Source: an uncultured Oscillospiraceae bacterium (GTDB lineage Bacteria; Bacillota; Clostridia; Oscillospirales; Oscillospiraceae). Taken from it: a stretch of 64,000 nucleotides of DNA. The notes under the pieces were generated by a model. The model worked only from the letters and a program-made list of their open reading frames with translations, made no database searches and had not been told where the DNA came from. The stretch is taken from the NCBI GenBank assembly GCA_910583885.1, contig CAJUAC010000007.1, forward strand, positions 1 through 64,000, given 5' to 3'. Made by a program: the position numbers and the translations under genes. Shown one piece after another: positions 49,194 to 56,211 of the stretch (within the stretch, counting starts at the first letter, position 1; each line of letters begins with the position of its first letter).

Positions 49194-51194
49194 TCATTGG
49201 TTTTTCAGACGGAACTTGGACACCAGCTCCTTGAGCATGGCGGCCTGGCCGGACAGCTCCTCGCTGGCGGCGGCACTGGCCTCCGCCGTTGCTACGTTGC
49301 TCTGGACCACCGTGGAAATCTGATCGATCCCGTGGGTAATCTCCGAGGCGTTGACCGCCTGCTCCTTGGTGAATTCCGCAATGCCGTTGATAAGCCCAGT
49401 CATCTCGTCCGCACGGTCCACTACCGCCATCATCGATTCTGCGGTATCCCTGGCCGCGCAGACACCCTCGTCCATGGATTCCACTGTCTGGCTGAGAAGC
49501 ACAGAGGTTTCCTGGGCAGCTTCAGAGGACTTGCTGGCAAGGGTGCGGACCTCGTCGGCCACCACGGCGAAGCCCTTGCCGGCATCACCGGCCCGGGCGG
49601 CTTCCACTGCGGCATTCAAGGCCAGGATATTGGTCTGGAATGCAATATCCTCAATGGTTTTGACGATCTTATGGATCTCCACGGACTTATCGCTGATTTT
49701 TTGGATTACGCTGGTCATATTCCGCATCTTTTCATTGCTTTCCAGGAGCCCCGCCTTGACCTCCTGGGAGATGGTGTTGGCCTTCTGGGCGCCCAGGGCG
49801 ACCTTCTGGACGCTATCAGAGACAGCGCCAATATGCCCGGCCAACGTATCCACCTCAGCCGCTTGCTCCGTAGAGCCCTGGGAGAGGGTCATCGCGCCCG
49901 CAGAGACCTGCTCTGCGCCGCTTGCCACATCCCGGGAAGCAGCCTGGAGCTGCCCCATGGCATTGTTGAGGGAGCGGGAGATCTCCTCCAGAGAGGACTT
50001 GATTTTTGCAAACTCCCCGGCGTAGTCATTTTCCAGGGTAAAGGCCAGGTTCCCTGCTGCAATTTCCCGCAGCTTTTCCGAGATCTCGTTGATATAGCGC
50101 ACGTAATCCCGCAGCCGCAGTGTGACCCGGTTGAAGTTATCCGCCAGCATCCCCAGCTCGTCATTGGAATGGTAATGGATGGACTGCTCCAGTTCGCCGT
50201 CTGCAATCCGCGTGGCCGCCTGGCTCAGCTCCTGTACCGGCACACCGATAATACGCCTGACCTGGATAACCACCAGGAGGATCACAGCCACCACTGCCAG
50301 CAGCGCCAGCAGGGCGATGGTGATTGTCAGCTGAAGGAGCTCTCCCAAAACCTCCGAGCGGGACACAAAGGCTACTGCGGCCCAGTCGCTTCCCGGGACG
50401 TTCTCCACCTGGATATAGGTGTTGTCATGAATGGACAGCCCCATTGTGTTGGAGCGGATCTGGCTGGTGGCATAGGTGTATATGCTGCCGCTGATTTCAT
50501 TCAGCTTTTTTCCTATCATGGTACTGTCCGGGTGCCCGATAATAATATCCGTGCGGGTGTCCACCAAAAAGATCCCTCCGGTTTCCTCAATCCGGACGTC
50601 GCTGACAATGTTGGAAATGGCGTCCAGATACAGGTCTGCCGCCGCGACGCCCCGCACCGCCCCTGTCTGGGTCTTCAGCAGGCCGGAGGCTCCCACCACA
50701 TAGGAGTTGCTGGCCTCATCCATGTACACATCGCCCAGGATGAACTCGTCAGACTCCAGACCGTCCTGATACCAGCTTTTTGTCAAGGGGTTGTAGTCCG
50801 GCCCTGGGACAAACGAGGAGTGGTACAGGGCGCCAGTCGACAGCGCCACATACATCCCGGCGGGATAGGAATCATTTTTCCCCACTGTGTGCTTGATGTA
50901 GTCCATCATGGTAAAGGCATCCATGTCTGAAAATTCAATTGCGCCCCGCTGCGTCTCCAGCATGGCCAGCGTATGGTTCATCCAGGCCGTGGTCTCCTGC
51001 ACGGTCATTTCTGTCGTTGTACGCAGCAGTGCCTCGCTCTTTTCCAGCAGCGCACGGGACATTTTCATGTAGACCACCACCAGCAGTACCGCTACGGCAA
51101 TCACCACACTCCCCACAATTGCCACTGCCAATTTTCCGGTGATCCCTAATCCCCGCCGCGCCGGCCTGGCGCTCTTTGCTCTTCTCACTTTCAT
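49194..51194 (-). CDS. Methyl-accepting chemotaxis protein with double Cache sensor
   Basis: The 666 residues comprise TM1 (about 20-42), an extracytoplasmic dCache_1-like domain (about 45-285, with YVALSTGALYHSSFVPGPDYNPLTKSWY, of which the DYNPLTKSWY core binds ligands in this class, and VVGASGLLKT), TM2 (about 290-312), HAMP, and a signalling domain with EDIAFQTNILALNAAVEAA. The start at 51194 has GGGGGAG upstream and places TM1 near the N-terminus. dCache_1 domains often bind amino acids. GC-rich like the core genome, unlike the next receptor. Confidence 0.93.
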   Translation of the reverse strand: MKVRRAKSARPARRGLGITGKLAVAIVGSVVIAVAVLLVVVYMKMSRALLEKSEALLRTTTEMTVQETTAWMNHTLAMLETQRGAIEFSDMDAFTMMDYIKHTVGKNDSYPAGMYVALSTGALYHSSFVPGPDYNPLTKSWYQDGLESDEFILGDVYMDEASNSYVVGASGLLKTQTGAVRGVAAADLYLDAISNIVSDVRIEETGGIFLVDTRTDIIIGHPDSTMIGKKLNEISGSIYTYATSQIRSNTMGLSIHDNTYIQVENVPGSDWAAVAFVSRSEVLGELLQLTITIALLALLAVVAVILLVVIQVRRIIGVPVQELSQAATRIADGELEQSIHYHSNDELGMLADNFNRVTLRLRDYVRYINEISEKLREIAAGNLAFTLENDYAGEFAKIKSSLEEISRSLNNAMGQLQAASRDVASGAEQVSAGAMTLSQGSTEQAAEVDTLAGHIGAVSDSVQKVALGAQKANTISQEVKAGLLESNEKMRNMTSVIQKISDKSVEIHKIVKTIEDIAFQTNILALNAAVEAARAGDAGKGFAVVADEVRTLASKSSEAAQETSVLLSQTVESMDEGVCAARDTAESMMAVVDRADEMTGLINGIAEFTKEQAVNASEITHGIDQISTVVQSNVATAEASAAASEELSGQAAMLKELVSKFRLKNQ

Positions 51195-51443
51195 ACCTCT
51201 TCTCCCCCATCCACATTTTTCCGCCGCTCCCTCTGCGTCCGGAACCATCATATGAGCAGCTATAGGAAATCCATGCCGTGACACTTTTATCTTAGCAGGC
51301 AGAGGTCGGAAATACAAGATATTTCTGGGATTTTTGCAGGACAATCTTGAGCGGCCACCCGAATACCTGCCAGCCATATATCACGACCAAATGGGAGAAA
51401 ATCCCATAAGGTTCACTGCCCAACTTTCCGTAGGCAATGTGCG
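51195..51443. other. Intergenic region without recognised gene
   Basis: Upstream DNA of the chemotaxis gene on the left; TTGTAT-17-TAAGAT near 51292..51320 on the minus strand may be its weak promoter. From about 51340 the sequence falls into the repeat-rich zone described at 51444. Confidence 0.4.
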
Positions 51444-51577
51444 TTATCCTGTAAGGGGCAATATGCTTTGTCCACCCGGCCCGCAGGCCGGAAGCCCCTA
51501 TTCCATAGCGATATCGTACAGAATGTTTCTAAAATCTGGTGTTTCCCGGAGGAACGGATCGTCCGAAGGCCAAAAAA
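51444..51577 (+). repeat. 134-bp structured repeat, copy A
   Basis: Aligns without gaps to 54133..54266; by hand about 96 of 134 positions are identical. Both copies have GGGGC...GCCCC arms enclosing a GC hairpin: CCGGCC/GGCCGG here and CCGGGC/GCCCGG in copy B, so pairing is kept while the sequence changes. A GTCC...GGCC/GGAC tail hairpin and an A-run follow. It lies upstream of the AT-rich chemotaxis gene. Confidence 0.75.
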
Positions 51578-51677
51578 TGGCCCTGCACCATTTTGCTGAT
51601 AAACCGATTTTATAGCGTGCATCCGGACTGTGAAGAGGGAAACCCTGGTAACGATGCTAAGATTTTTGAAAAAGGAA

Positions 51678-51706
51678 TTGACAATCTGAGAAGAACTTTT
51701 TATACT
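51678..51706 (+). promoter_or_regulatory. Promoter of the third chemotaxis gene
   Basis: -35 TTGACA (51678..51683), 17-base spacer, -10 TATACT (51701..51706). Confidence 0.8.
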
Positions 51707-51837
51707 AGACGGGATTGGGCGCTGGATTGGATAAAATCATAACAGATAAAATTGCAGGAACCATTCTACTGGATGCTGTAAAATGTTGGATTTTATATCA
51801 GCTCCCAGCCCGACTATCAGATAAAGGAGTAAGTTTG

Positions 51838-53988
51838 ATGGCCAGTAAACCAACCCCAACCGAAAAAAGACATAAGCAGCAAAGCATTACCAGAAAAATC
51901 ATCGGAAAAATGGCGATTCTGATCATTGTCCTGTTCGGACTCAGCGTCATCATAGCAGCCCTTTTATCCAGCCGATCTTTGAAGAAAGTCACAAACGAAA
52001 AATTAGTCCTGACTGCGTACGAGAATGCCTATACGCTCTCCAACAATATCGAGAGCTCTTATTCACAAACCCTTGGCTTTGCCGGGTCCCTCCGGAATAT
52101 TTCGGCCCTGCCGCCAGCGATCCAACGGCAGGCAATCGATGACGCTTTAGTTGGTATTTTGCAGCAAAACGACAAATTTACAACAGCATTTGCCTATTTC
52201 GAGCAAAATACAATCGCTGACGCCCAAGGAAAAACCTATCAGGAAACCAACAGGGATATTGCCTATGAAGCTGTCGTCTACCCCAACGAAGCAAAGACAG
52301 GCTTTGTGTTTGAAAAACACGAGGATGCCTTTGATAACTTTGACAAGGAATATTACCGCGAAATAAAATCCTCTGGCAAGACTTATGTCATGGAGCCTTA
52401 TGTTTATGAATTGCAGGGCAAGCCGATTATGATGATTAGCGTAATTGCGCCCATCTATGATGTTTCAGGGAAATTTTTAGGGGTGGCCGGTTGTGATGTC
52501 GCTCTGGATGACCTGCAATCGCAAAACTTTACCAATGCCGGCTATTCTTCAACCCACATGGTTTGCATGTCAGAGGATCATACCATATTAGTGGATACTC
52601 TGCAAACAAGTACCGTTGGCCAGTTGGCAAAGGATTGCGGTTATGAACAAGTCGCTCATATCGCAGATGAGATGAGAACCATGAAAGCGGGCGTATCTGG
52701 GAAAGGCGATAAGAGCGTTTATTTGTTAAATACAGAGCTTGATAATTTCGTTACAGGAAAGCAGGGCTATTCTGTTATTGTTCCTGTTGATTTGGAAAGC
52801 GGAAATTTGTGGAGCTTGTATTTTTCTATTGATCAGAACGAATTTTATGCGCAGATTGTAAAAGACACAGCACTTTTATCAATCGCTGTATGCATTTTAG
52901 GGATTTTGTTGCTGTCCGTTATGTATTACAGTATTAAAAAGCCATTGAAACCGATCTCCACTATAATGGCGGGGGCAGAAAAGCTGGAATCCGGCAATCT
53001 GCAAATCCATGTCCAGGTAGATTCTGATGATGAATTAGGCCGTTTAGCTGAAAGCTTTAATGCCACAAGTACTATCCTAAATAATTATATCAACGACATT
53101 TCCAAGCAGCTTTCAGAAATGGCGGATAACAATATGGCTATCCGTATCACGGAAGAATACATAGGGGATTTTAGCCCCATTAAAGCGTCGATTGAAAAGA
53201 TTGCCCATTCGTTAAACCGTACCCTTTATAGCATTATCGAAGCGGCAAACGAAGTGACTTCCAATTCTGACACAGTTTCTTCCGGGGCGCAAGCGTTATC
53301 CCAAGGTTCGTCAGAACAGGCGGAAGCGATTGAACGGCTGGCAGCCTCTATCGAGCACCTTTCTAATGACGTTATTAGCAATGCCCGTGAGGCGGAAGAT
53401 GCCAACACAACCGTCGCCCGGGTCAGCCAATGGATTGAAACCAGTAACCAGGAAATGCAAAAGATGGTTTCAGCTATGAACGATATCCGGAACACTTCAA
53501 CAGAGATTGTAAAGATTATTAAAACCATTGAGGATATCGCTTTCCAAACCAATGTTTTAGCTCTGAATGCTTCTGTAGAAGCCGCAAGGGCTGGGGCGGC
53601 CGGTAAAGGTTTTGCCGTTGTTGCCGAGCAAGTGCGCAACTTAGCTGCCAAAAGTTCAGAGGCTGCCAAGGATACCGCTGCATTAATTGAATCCTCCATT
53701 GAAGCGGTGAAAAACGGAAGAAGTATTGCGGACGAAACGGCACAATCTCTGGTGAATGTTGTTGAGGGGGCCAAAGATGTTGCTGTTTTTGTGGAACGTA
53801 TCAGTGCGGCCTCGAAGAACCAAAAAGACACATTGGAGCGGTTGACTATAGGTGTTAATCAGATTTCCAGCATCATTCAGGAGAATTCCGCAATGGCTGA
53901 AGAAAGTGCGGCTGCCAGTGTTAAATTATTCCAACAAGCAAATACATTGCGTCAACTGGTAGATGTTTTTGAATTAAAACAATCATAA
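51838..53988 (+). CDS. Methyl-accepting chemotaxis protein with double Cache sensor, AT-rich
   Basis: The 716 residues run TM1 (about 20-42), a dCache-like extracytoplasmic domain (about 45-340, with FDKEYYREIKSSGKTYVMEPYVYE, whose YYREIKSSGK core is the ligand loop, and VAGCDVALDDL), TM2 (about 343-365), HAMP (about 365-420) and a signalling domain with EDIAFQTNVLALNASVEAA. The start at 51838 has GGAG 8 bases upstream. Codon usage is clearly AT-richer than in the other two receptors of the window, and structured repeats flank the gene on both sides, which suggests separate origin. Confidence 0.92.
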   Translation: MASKPTPTEKRHKQQSITRKIIGKMAILIIVLFGLSVIIAALLSSRSLKKVTNEKLVLTAYENAYTLSNNIESSYSQTLGFAGSLRNISALPPAIQRQAIDDALVGILQQNDKFTTAFAYFEQNTIADAQGKTYQETNRDIAYEAVVYPNEAKTGFVFEKHEDAFDNFDKEYYREIKSSGKTYVMEPYVYELQGKPIMMISVIAPIYDVSGKFLGVAGCDVALDDLQSQNFTNAGYSSTHMVCMSEDHTILVDTLQTSTVGQLAKDCGYEQVAHIADEMRTMKAGVSGKGDKSVYLLNTELDNFVTGKQGYSVIVPVDLESGNLWSLYFSIDQNEFYAQIVKDTALLSIAVCILGILLLSVMYYSIKKPLKPISTIMAGAEKLESGNLQIHVQVDSDDELGRLAESFNATSTILNNYINDISKQLSEMADNNMAIRITEEYIGDFSPIKASIEKIAHSLNRTLYSIIEAANEVTSNSDTVSSGAQALSQGSSEQAEAIERLAASIEHLSNDVISNAREAEDANTTVARVSQWIETSNQEMQKMVSAMNDIRNTSTEIVKIIKTIEDIAFQTNVLALNASVEAARAGAAGKGFAVVAEQVRNLAAKSSEAAKDTAALIESSIEAVKNGRSIADETAQSLVNVVEGAKDVAVFVERISAASKNQKDTLERLTIGVNQISSIIQENSAMAEESAAASVKLFQQANTLRQLVDVFELKQS

Positions 53989-54009
53989 GGATTCCTTTCT
54001 GTGCAAACA

Positions 54010-54050
54010 AAAATGAGACCCTGCGTCTGACGACGCAGGGTCTCATTTTT
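54010..54050 (+). terminator. Terminator of the third chemotaxis gene
   Basis: Arms GAGACCCTGCGTC and GACGCAGGGTCTC around TGA-type loop, flanked by AAAAT and ATTTTT. It continues directly into repeat X1. Confidence 0.9.
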
Positions 54051-54109
54051 CTATGGCGCAGGCTGGTGTTTAATGCCCTACACAGGCTAAATCACAATGC
54101 CCTACGACA
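54046..54109 (+). repeat. 64-bp direct repeat X, copy 1
   Basis: Aligns with 54298..54361 without gaps; six differences by hand. Core words are CTATGGCG, TGCCCTACACAGG, TAAATCACA and TGCCCTACGACA. Here it is followed by a perfect inverted repeat TGCCCTACGACA/TGTCGTAGGGCA (54097..54125). Confidence 0.8.
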
Positions 54110-54132
54110 AAACTGTCGTAGGGCAACGGGAT

Positions 54133-54266
54133 TTATCCTGTTAGGGGCAAAGTTGTTTATTCTGCCGGGCAAGGCCCGGGTAGCCCCTACTCCATGGTGA
54201 TATAGCATAGAATGTTCCAAAAATCCTGTGTTTAGGCAGGGAAAGGATAGTCCAAAGGACAAAAAA
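54133..54266 (+). repeat. 134-bp structured repeat, copy B
   Basis: Partner of 51444..51577. It is embedded between the two copies of repeat X, and its A-run end joins the arm AAAAAAGTGACC of the hairpin at 54261. Confidence 0.75.
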
Positions 54267-54302
54267 GTGACCCCCATCCGAAGGATGGCAGGTCACTTTT
54301 TT
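54261..54302 (+). terminator. Terminator-like hairpin between the repeats
   Basis: AAAAAAGTGACC ... GGTCACTTTTTT with an inner CCATCC/GGATGG stem. Like the terminator at 54010 it runs directly into repeat X, so terminator plus X appears to be one mobile or duplicated unit. Confidence 0.7.
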
Positions 54303-54361
54303 CTATGGCGTAGGCTAGTGCTTATTGCCCTACACAGGATAAATCACATTGCCCTACGACA
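54298..54361 (+). repeat. 64-bp direct repeat X, copy 2
   Basis: Second copy of the element at 54046. It is the last repeat before the AT-rich cassette that starts near 54398. Confidence 0.8.
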
Positions 54362-54397
54362 TAGTATCCTTGACCTTGCAACTTAATTATAGATCAT

Positions 54398-54419
54398 GAT
54401 TGTCTAAATTGCAAGATAA
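54398..54419 (+). repeat. 22-bp direct repeat, left copy
   Basis: GATTGTCTAAATTGCAAGAT followed by AA; identical to 56033..56054. A shorter inverted pair CTTGCAA/TTGCAAG (54375..54415) overlaps it. The two copies enclose 1.6 kb and may be attachment sites or a target duplication. Confidence 0.7.
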
Positions 54420-54452
54420 ATTCAAACCTAAAATCTTTAGTGAAAATTACTC

Positions 54453-54481
54453 TTGACATTACATATATCATATGTTATATT
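54453..54481 (+). promoter_or_regulatory. Promoter-like site with palindromic spacer
   Basis: -35 TTGACA (54453..54458), 17-base spacer, -10 TATATT (54476..54481). The spacer has an imperfect palindrome around CATATATCATATG that may be an operator. No ORF starts directly after it. Confidence 0.55.
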
Positions 54482-54570
54482 TAAAGTTTATGGTTTACAA
54501 AACAGATGCTACATTATGCTATGCTGATAATATTTTTTTCATTGATTCCATGATTTTATCGCAGAAACTA

Positions 54571-54599
54571 TTGACTTTTTTGGAGTTGTGTGGTAAAAT
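54571..54599 (+). promoter_or_regulatory. Promoter of the leader-peptide cassette
   Basis: -35 TTGACT (54571..54576), 17-base spacer, -10 TAAAAT (54594..54599). Transcription would begin about 54606. Confidence 0.8.
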
Positions 54600-54651
54600 C
54601 TGAAAAGAATGATTTGGCTATTTATAGCCTTGATTTACGGAGGGCCCCCTA

Positions 54652-54693
54652 ATGGCATTACTCAATTTTTCCCCGTCTTGCTACCGGGCATAA
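54652..54693 (+). CDS. 13-codon putative leader peptide
   Basis: MALLNFSPSCYRA, preceded by GGAGGG with 7 bases spacing, an excellent ribosome binding site. It is the first ORF in the transcript and ends before a set of alternative hairpins and a terminator. This is the layout of attenuators that sense ribosome stalling, such as those of antibiotic-resistance genes. No run of a single regulatory codon is seen, so drug-induced stalling rather than amino acid starvation is the better guess. Translation is inferred only. Confidence 0.5.
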   Translation: MALLNFSPSCYRA

Positions 54694-54843
54694 TCTATCT
54701 TCTTTGCCTGGTGAGCAAGTATAGATGCAGATGTTCTTTGCAAATGTACAAGGAGTGCTCAATAGGCGAGATGAGGACCAGTATCAAAACTAGGTCTACC
54801 TTCACTGTCGCCTTTTGGCTAGACGGTGGAGGTTTTTTTAGTG
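54693..54843 (+). promoter_or_regulatory. Attenuator-like leader RNA with alternative hairpins
   Basis: Possible stems in order are CCGGGCA/TGCCTGG (54685..54712), GAGCA/TGCTC (54713..54760), GACC/GGTC (54776..54797), and a terminator ACCTTCACTGTC/GACGGTGGAGGT (54799..54835) followed by TTTTTTT. The GGTCTACC segment could pair in either of the last two structures, giving ON and OFF states. Confidence 0.55.
54798..54841 (+). terminator. Intrinsic terminator inside the leader
   Basis: Arms ACCTTCACTGTC and GACGGTGGAGGT pair over 12 positions with G-U pairs, then seven T. It would stop transcription about 140 bases before the peptide and membrane protein genes. Confidence 0.75.
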
Positions 54844-54970
54844 TTTTTGAGGCCCCCGCCCTTGATATAAGCCTCCAGTTTCCCAGATACCCCAGCTCAC
54901 AGATGTCCCAGAGTATCTGCCCCAGACACACCCCGCACGCTCCTGGCCTGCCCCTAAAATATACAGAAAT
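54842..54970 (+). other. C-rich untranslated segment
   Basis: Between the attenuator and the next ribosome binding site. Rich in CCCC tracts and low in G; no convincing ORF with a ribosome binding site and no recognised RNA motif. Confidence 0.4.
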
Positions 54971-54982
54971 GAGGTGATTCCG

Positions 54983-55051
54983 ATGCCGTTCAAAACCTTG
55001 ACCAGCTGGATGCTGCGAAAGAAATGGCTTGGAGTTCGTTCGAACTCCTGA
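54983..55051 (+). CDS. 22-residue basic peptide
   Basis: Begins MPFKTLTSWMLRKKWLG and ends VRSNS. GAGGTG lies 6 bases upstream. It is cationic and has an amphipathic look (Trp at 9 and 15; RKK at 12-14). A perfect inverted repeat GGAGTTCG-TT-CGAACTCC (55031..55048) covers the last codons and sits just before the ribosome binding site of the next gene, so translation of this ORF could open or block that site. It could be a second leader, a toxin or a leaderless peptide. Confidence 0.5.
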   Translation: MPFKTLTSWMLRKKWLGVRSNS

Positions 55052-55068
55052 TCAGAAAGGGGTATAGC

Positions 55069-55344
55069 ATGAACAGAAAAGAACAAGCTGAAACTGTAAT
55101 AGCTGTGTCGCAATTTTTCTCTACCCTTGGTGAAAGGCTTAAACAGCTGTTACTGAAACTCCCGCCTGGAATCCTGGTAAACCTGATCTTGATTTTGGGC
55201 GTAGCTCTCCTAAGTGCTCTAACTTTCAAGTTTCTCACTAAAGGAGCTGCACCGGTCAAGATTCCTAACACTCCCATTGAGGTTACCCCGTGGCTGATTT
55301 TGAGCGCCATTACCACGATTGCGACCGCACTGCTGATTCTCTGA
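55069..55344 (+). CDS. 91-residue protein with two membrane helices
   Basis: I do not recognise the family. The order is a polar N-terminus (MNRKEQAETVIAVSQFFSTL), an amphipathic part, TM1 (about 35-55, ILVNLILILGVALLSALTF), a short loop with KFLTKGAAPVKIPNTPIEV, and TM2 (about 73-91) at the very C-terminus. AAAGGGG precedes the ATG by 8 bases. It lies 17 bases after the basic peptide and is closed by a strong terminator, so the two are one transcript. Roles such as immunity protein, holin-like protein or small transporter part are possible but unproven. Confidence 0.65.
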   Translation: MNRKEQAETVIAVSQFFSTLGERLKQLLLKLPPGILVNLILILGVALLSALTFKFLTKGAAPVKIPNTPIEVTPWLILSAITTIATALLIL

Positions 55345-55382
55345 ATTTTGATGCCGCTGACTACGGTATCGAGGTTAGAGAA

Positions 55383-55416
55383 GGAGGCCCCTGCACACGC
55401 GGGGGCCTCCATTTTT
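55383..55416 (+). terminator. Terminator of the peptide/membrane protein cassette
   Basis: Arms GGAGGCCCC and GGGGCCTCC with a 10-base loop, then ATTTTTAT. Confidence 0.88.
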
Positions 55417-55524
55417 ATAAAAAACCAGCTTAATAAAAACTTAATAGGGAAATTTGCTAAAAACTCTTGCATTATTCCCGCTTTTATGGCATAATATATA
55501 AACACTCTAACCTTTTACTTTCCC

Positions 55525-55552
55525 GGCCTAGTCAACCGGGCTTTTTTGTATT
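55525..55552 (+). terminator. Second terminator-like hairpin
   Basis: CCCGG...CCGGG followed by CTTTTTTG. No gene obviously ends here. Confidence 0.55.
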
Positions 55553-55587
55553 GTAATATATGTTATTGTGTTTTCATATATTACAAT
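55550..55587. repeat. Inverted repeat with 13-bp arms
   Basis: ATTGTAATATATG ... CATATATTACAAT, perfect arms with a 12-base centre. Very AT-rich; a cruciform or dyad operator is possible. Confidence 0.65.
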
Positions 55588-55624
55588 TTGTGTATTATAG
55601 TAGAAGGTTCAGAGAATCAGCAGT

Positions 55625-55658
55625 GCACACCTGTAAACTTAAATGTTTACAGGTGTGC
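55625..55658. repeat. Inverted repeat with 14-bp arms
   Basis: GCACACCTGTAAAC-TTAAAT-GTTTACAGGTGTGC, perfect. It has a terminator-like shape without a T-run, between two converging units. Confidence 0.65.
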
Positions 55659-55675
55659 TCCATTTCCAAAATCAA

Positions 55676-55707
55676 AATCCCAGGACTTCTTTTGAAGTCT
55701 TGGGATT
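55676..55707 (-). terminator. Terminator of the 103-codon minus-strand ORF
   Basis: AATCCCAGGACTTC/GAAGTCTTGGGATT with a TTTT loop, 4 bases past the stop at 55712; on the minus strand it is followed by TTGATTTTGG, and on the plus strand by GCTTTTAG. Confidence 0.7.
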
Positions 55708-55711
55708 GCTT

Positions 55712-56023
55712 TTAGAACATATGCTTTATAGCTAATGTATCTGTCTGTGTTGCTAGGTCCCTATAAATATTAATATGATATTTTGAGGCTACTGCCTCTA
55801 GCTTATGAGCCTTTAGTGTTTGGACGCATTGAACGACAGCTGGTTTGTCTATATCTAAAAACCCAAAGCACTCGTTGATACTAGGCTTTAGATCAGTGTT
55901 ACAAGTAAACTGTTCCGTTGCTATCATATCATCTTTTGACTTGGGTTGTTTTGCTACTGTTACTATATAAAACTTTGGTTGTACTGTTTTAAGCTCTTTT
56001 TGAAAGTCATCTATGGAATACAT
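55712..56023 (-). CDS. Uncharacterised 103-residue protein
   Basis: The sequence MYSIDDFQKELKTVQPKFY to LAIKHMF is soluble, mixed alpha/beta, with no family I recognise. The ribosome binding site is weak (CTGAG next to the ATG), but the frame is uninterrupted in AT-rich DNA and a terminator follows the stop. The right copy of the 22-bp direct repeat lies 10 bases before its start codon, inside its likely promoter region. Confidence 0.5.
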   Translation of the reverse strand: MYSIDDFQKELKTVQPKFYIVTVAKQPKSKDDMIATEQFTCNTDLKPSINECFGFLDIDKPAVVQCVQTLKAHKLEAVASKYHINIYRDLATQTDTLAIKHMF

Positions 56024-56032
56024 CTCAGTTTG

Positions 56033-56054
56033 GATTGTCTAAATTGCAAGATAA
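56033..56054 (+). repeat. 22-bp direct repeat, right copy
   Basis: Identical to 54398..54419 in all 22 positions and different on both sides. It marks the right boundary of the 1.66-kb segment. Confidence 0.7.
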
Positions 56055-56108
56055 TCCTCACATTTATGGAAGAACACTTTAGGAGTAATCCGGTGTTGCG
56101 TGTTTGTG

Positions 56109-56137
56109 TTGATGATGTGGAAAGTACGTGATATAAT
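56109..56137 (+). promoter_or_regulatory. Promoter of the AbiTii-PIN locus
   Basis: -35 TTGATG (56109..56114), 17-base spacer, -10 TATAAT (56132..56137), about 70 bases before the AbiTii start. Confidence 0.7.
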
Positions 56138-56211
56138 GATTATAGATACTATAAAACTATTTCCTGCCCATGATGATGAATGGGAAGACCAAGGTAGAAT
56201 GAGGTGAAATG

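Noticed and set aside
54046..54361. CRISPR array in the repeat zone
   Set aside because: Only two copies of each repeat, of unequal type and without regular spacers; no cas genes nearby.
54370..54420. tRNA gene fragment as integration site
   Set aside because: The CTTGCAA/TTGCAAG pairing does not form a cloverleaf and no T-loop GTTCGA motif is in place.
54609..54977. 122-codon frame across the attenuator leader
   Set aside because: No ribosome binding site at its start, odd composition, and it passes through the terminator stem and the C-rich region; the short ORF at 54652 with a good site fits better.
55031..55048. tRNA T-arm remnant (GTTCG... CGAAC)
   Set aside because: It is a simple 8-bp inverted repeat within a coding frame, without other tRNA arms.
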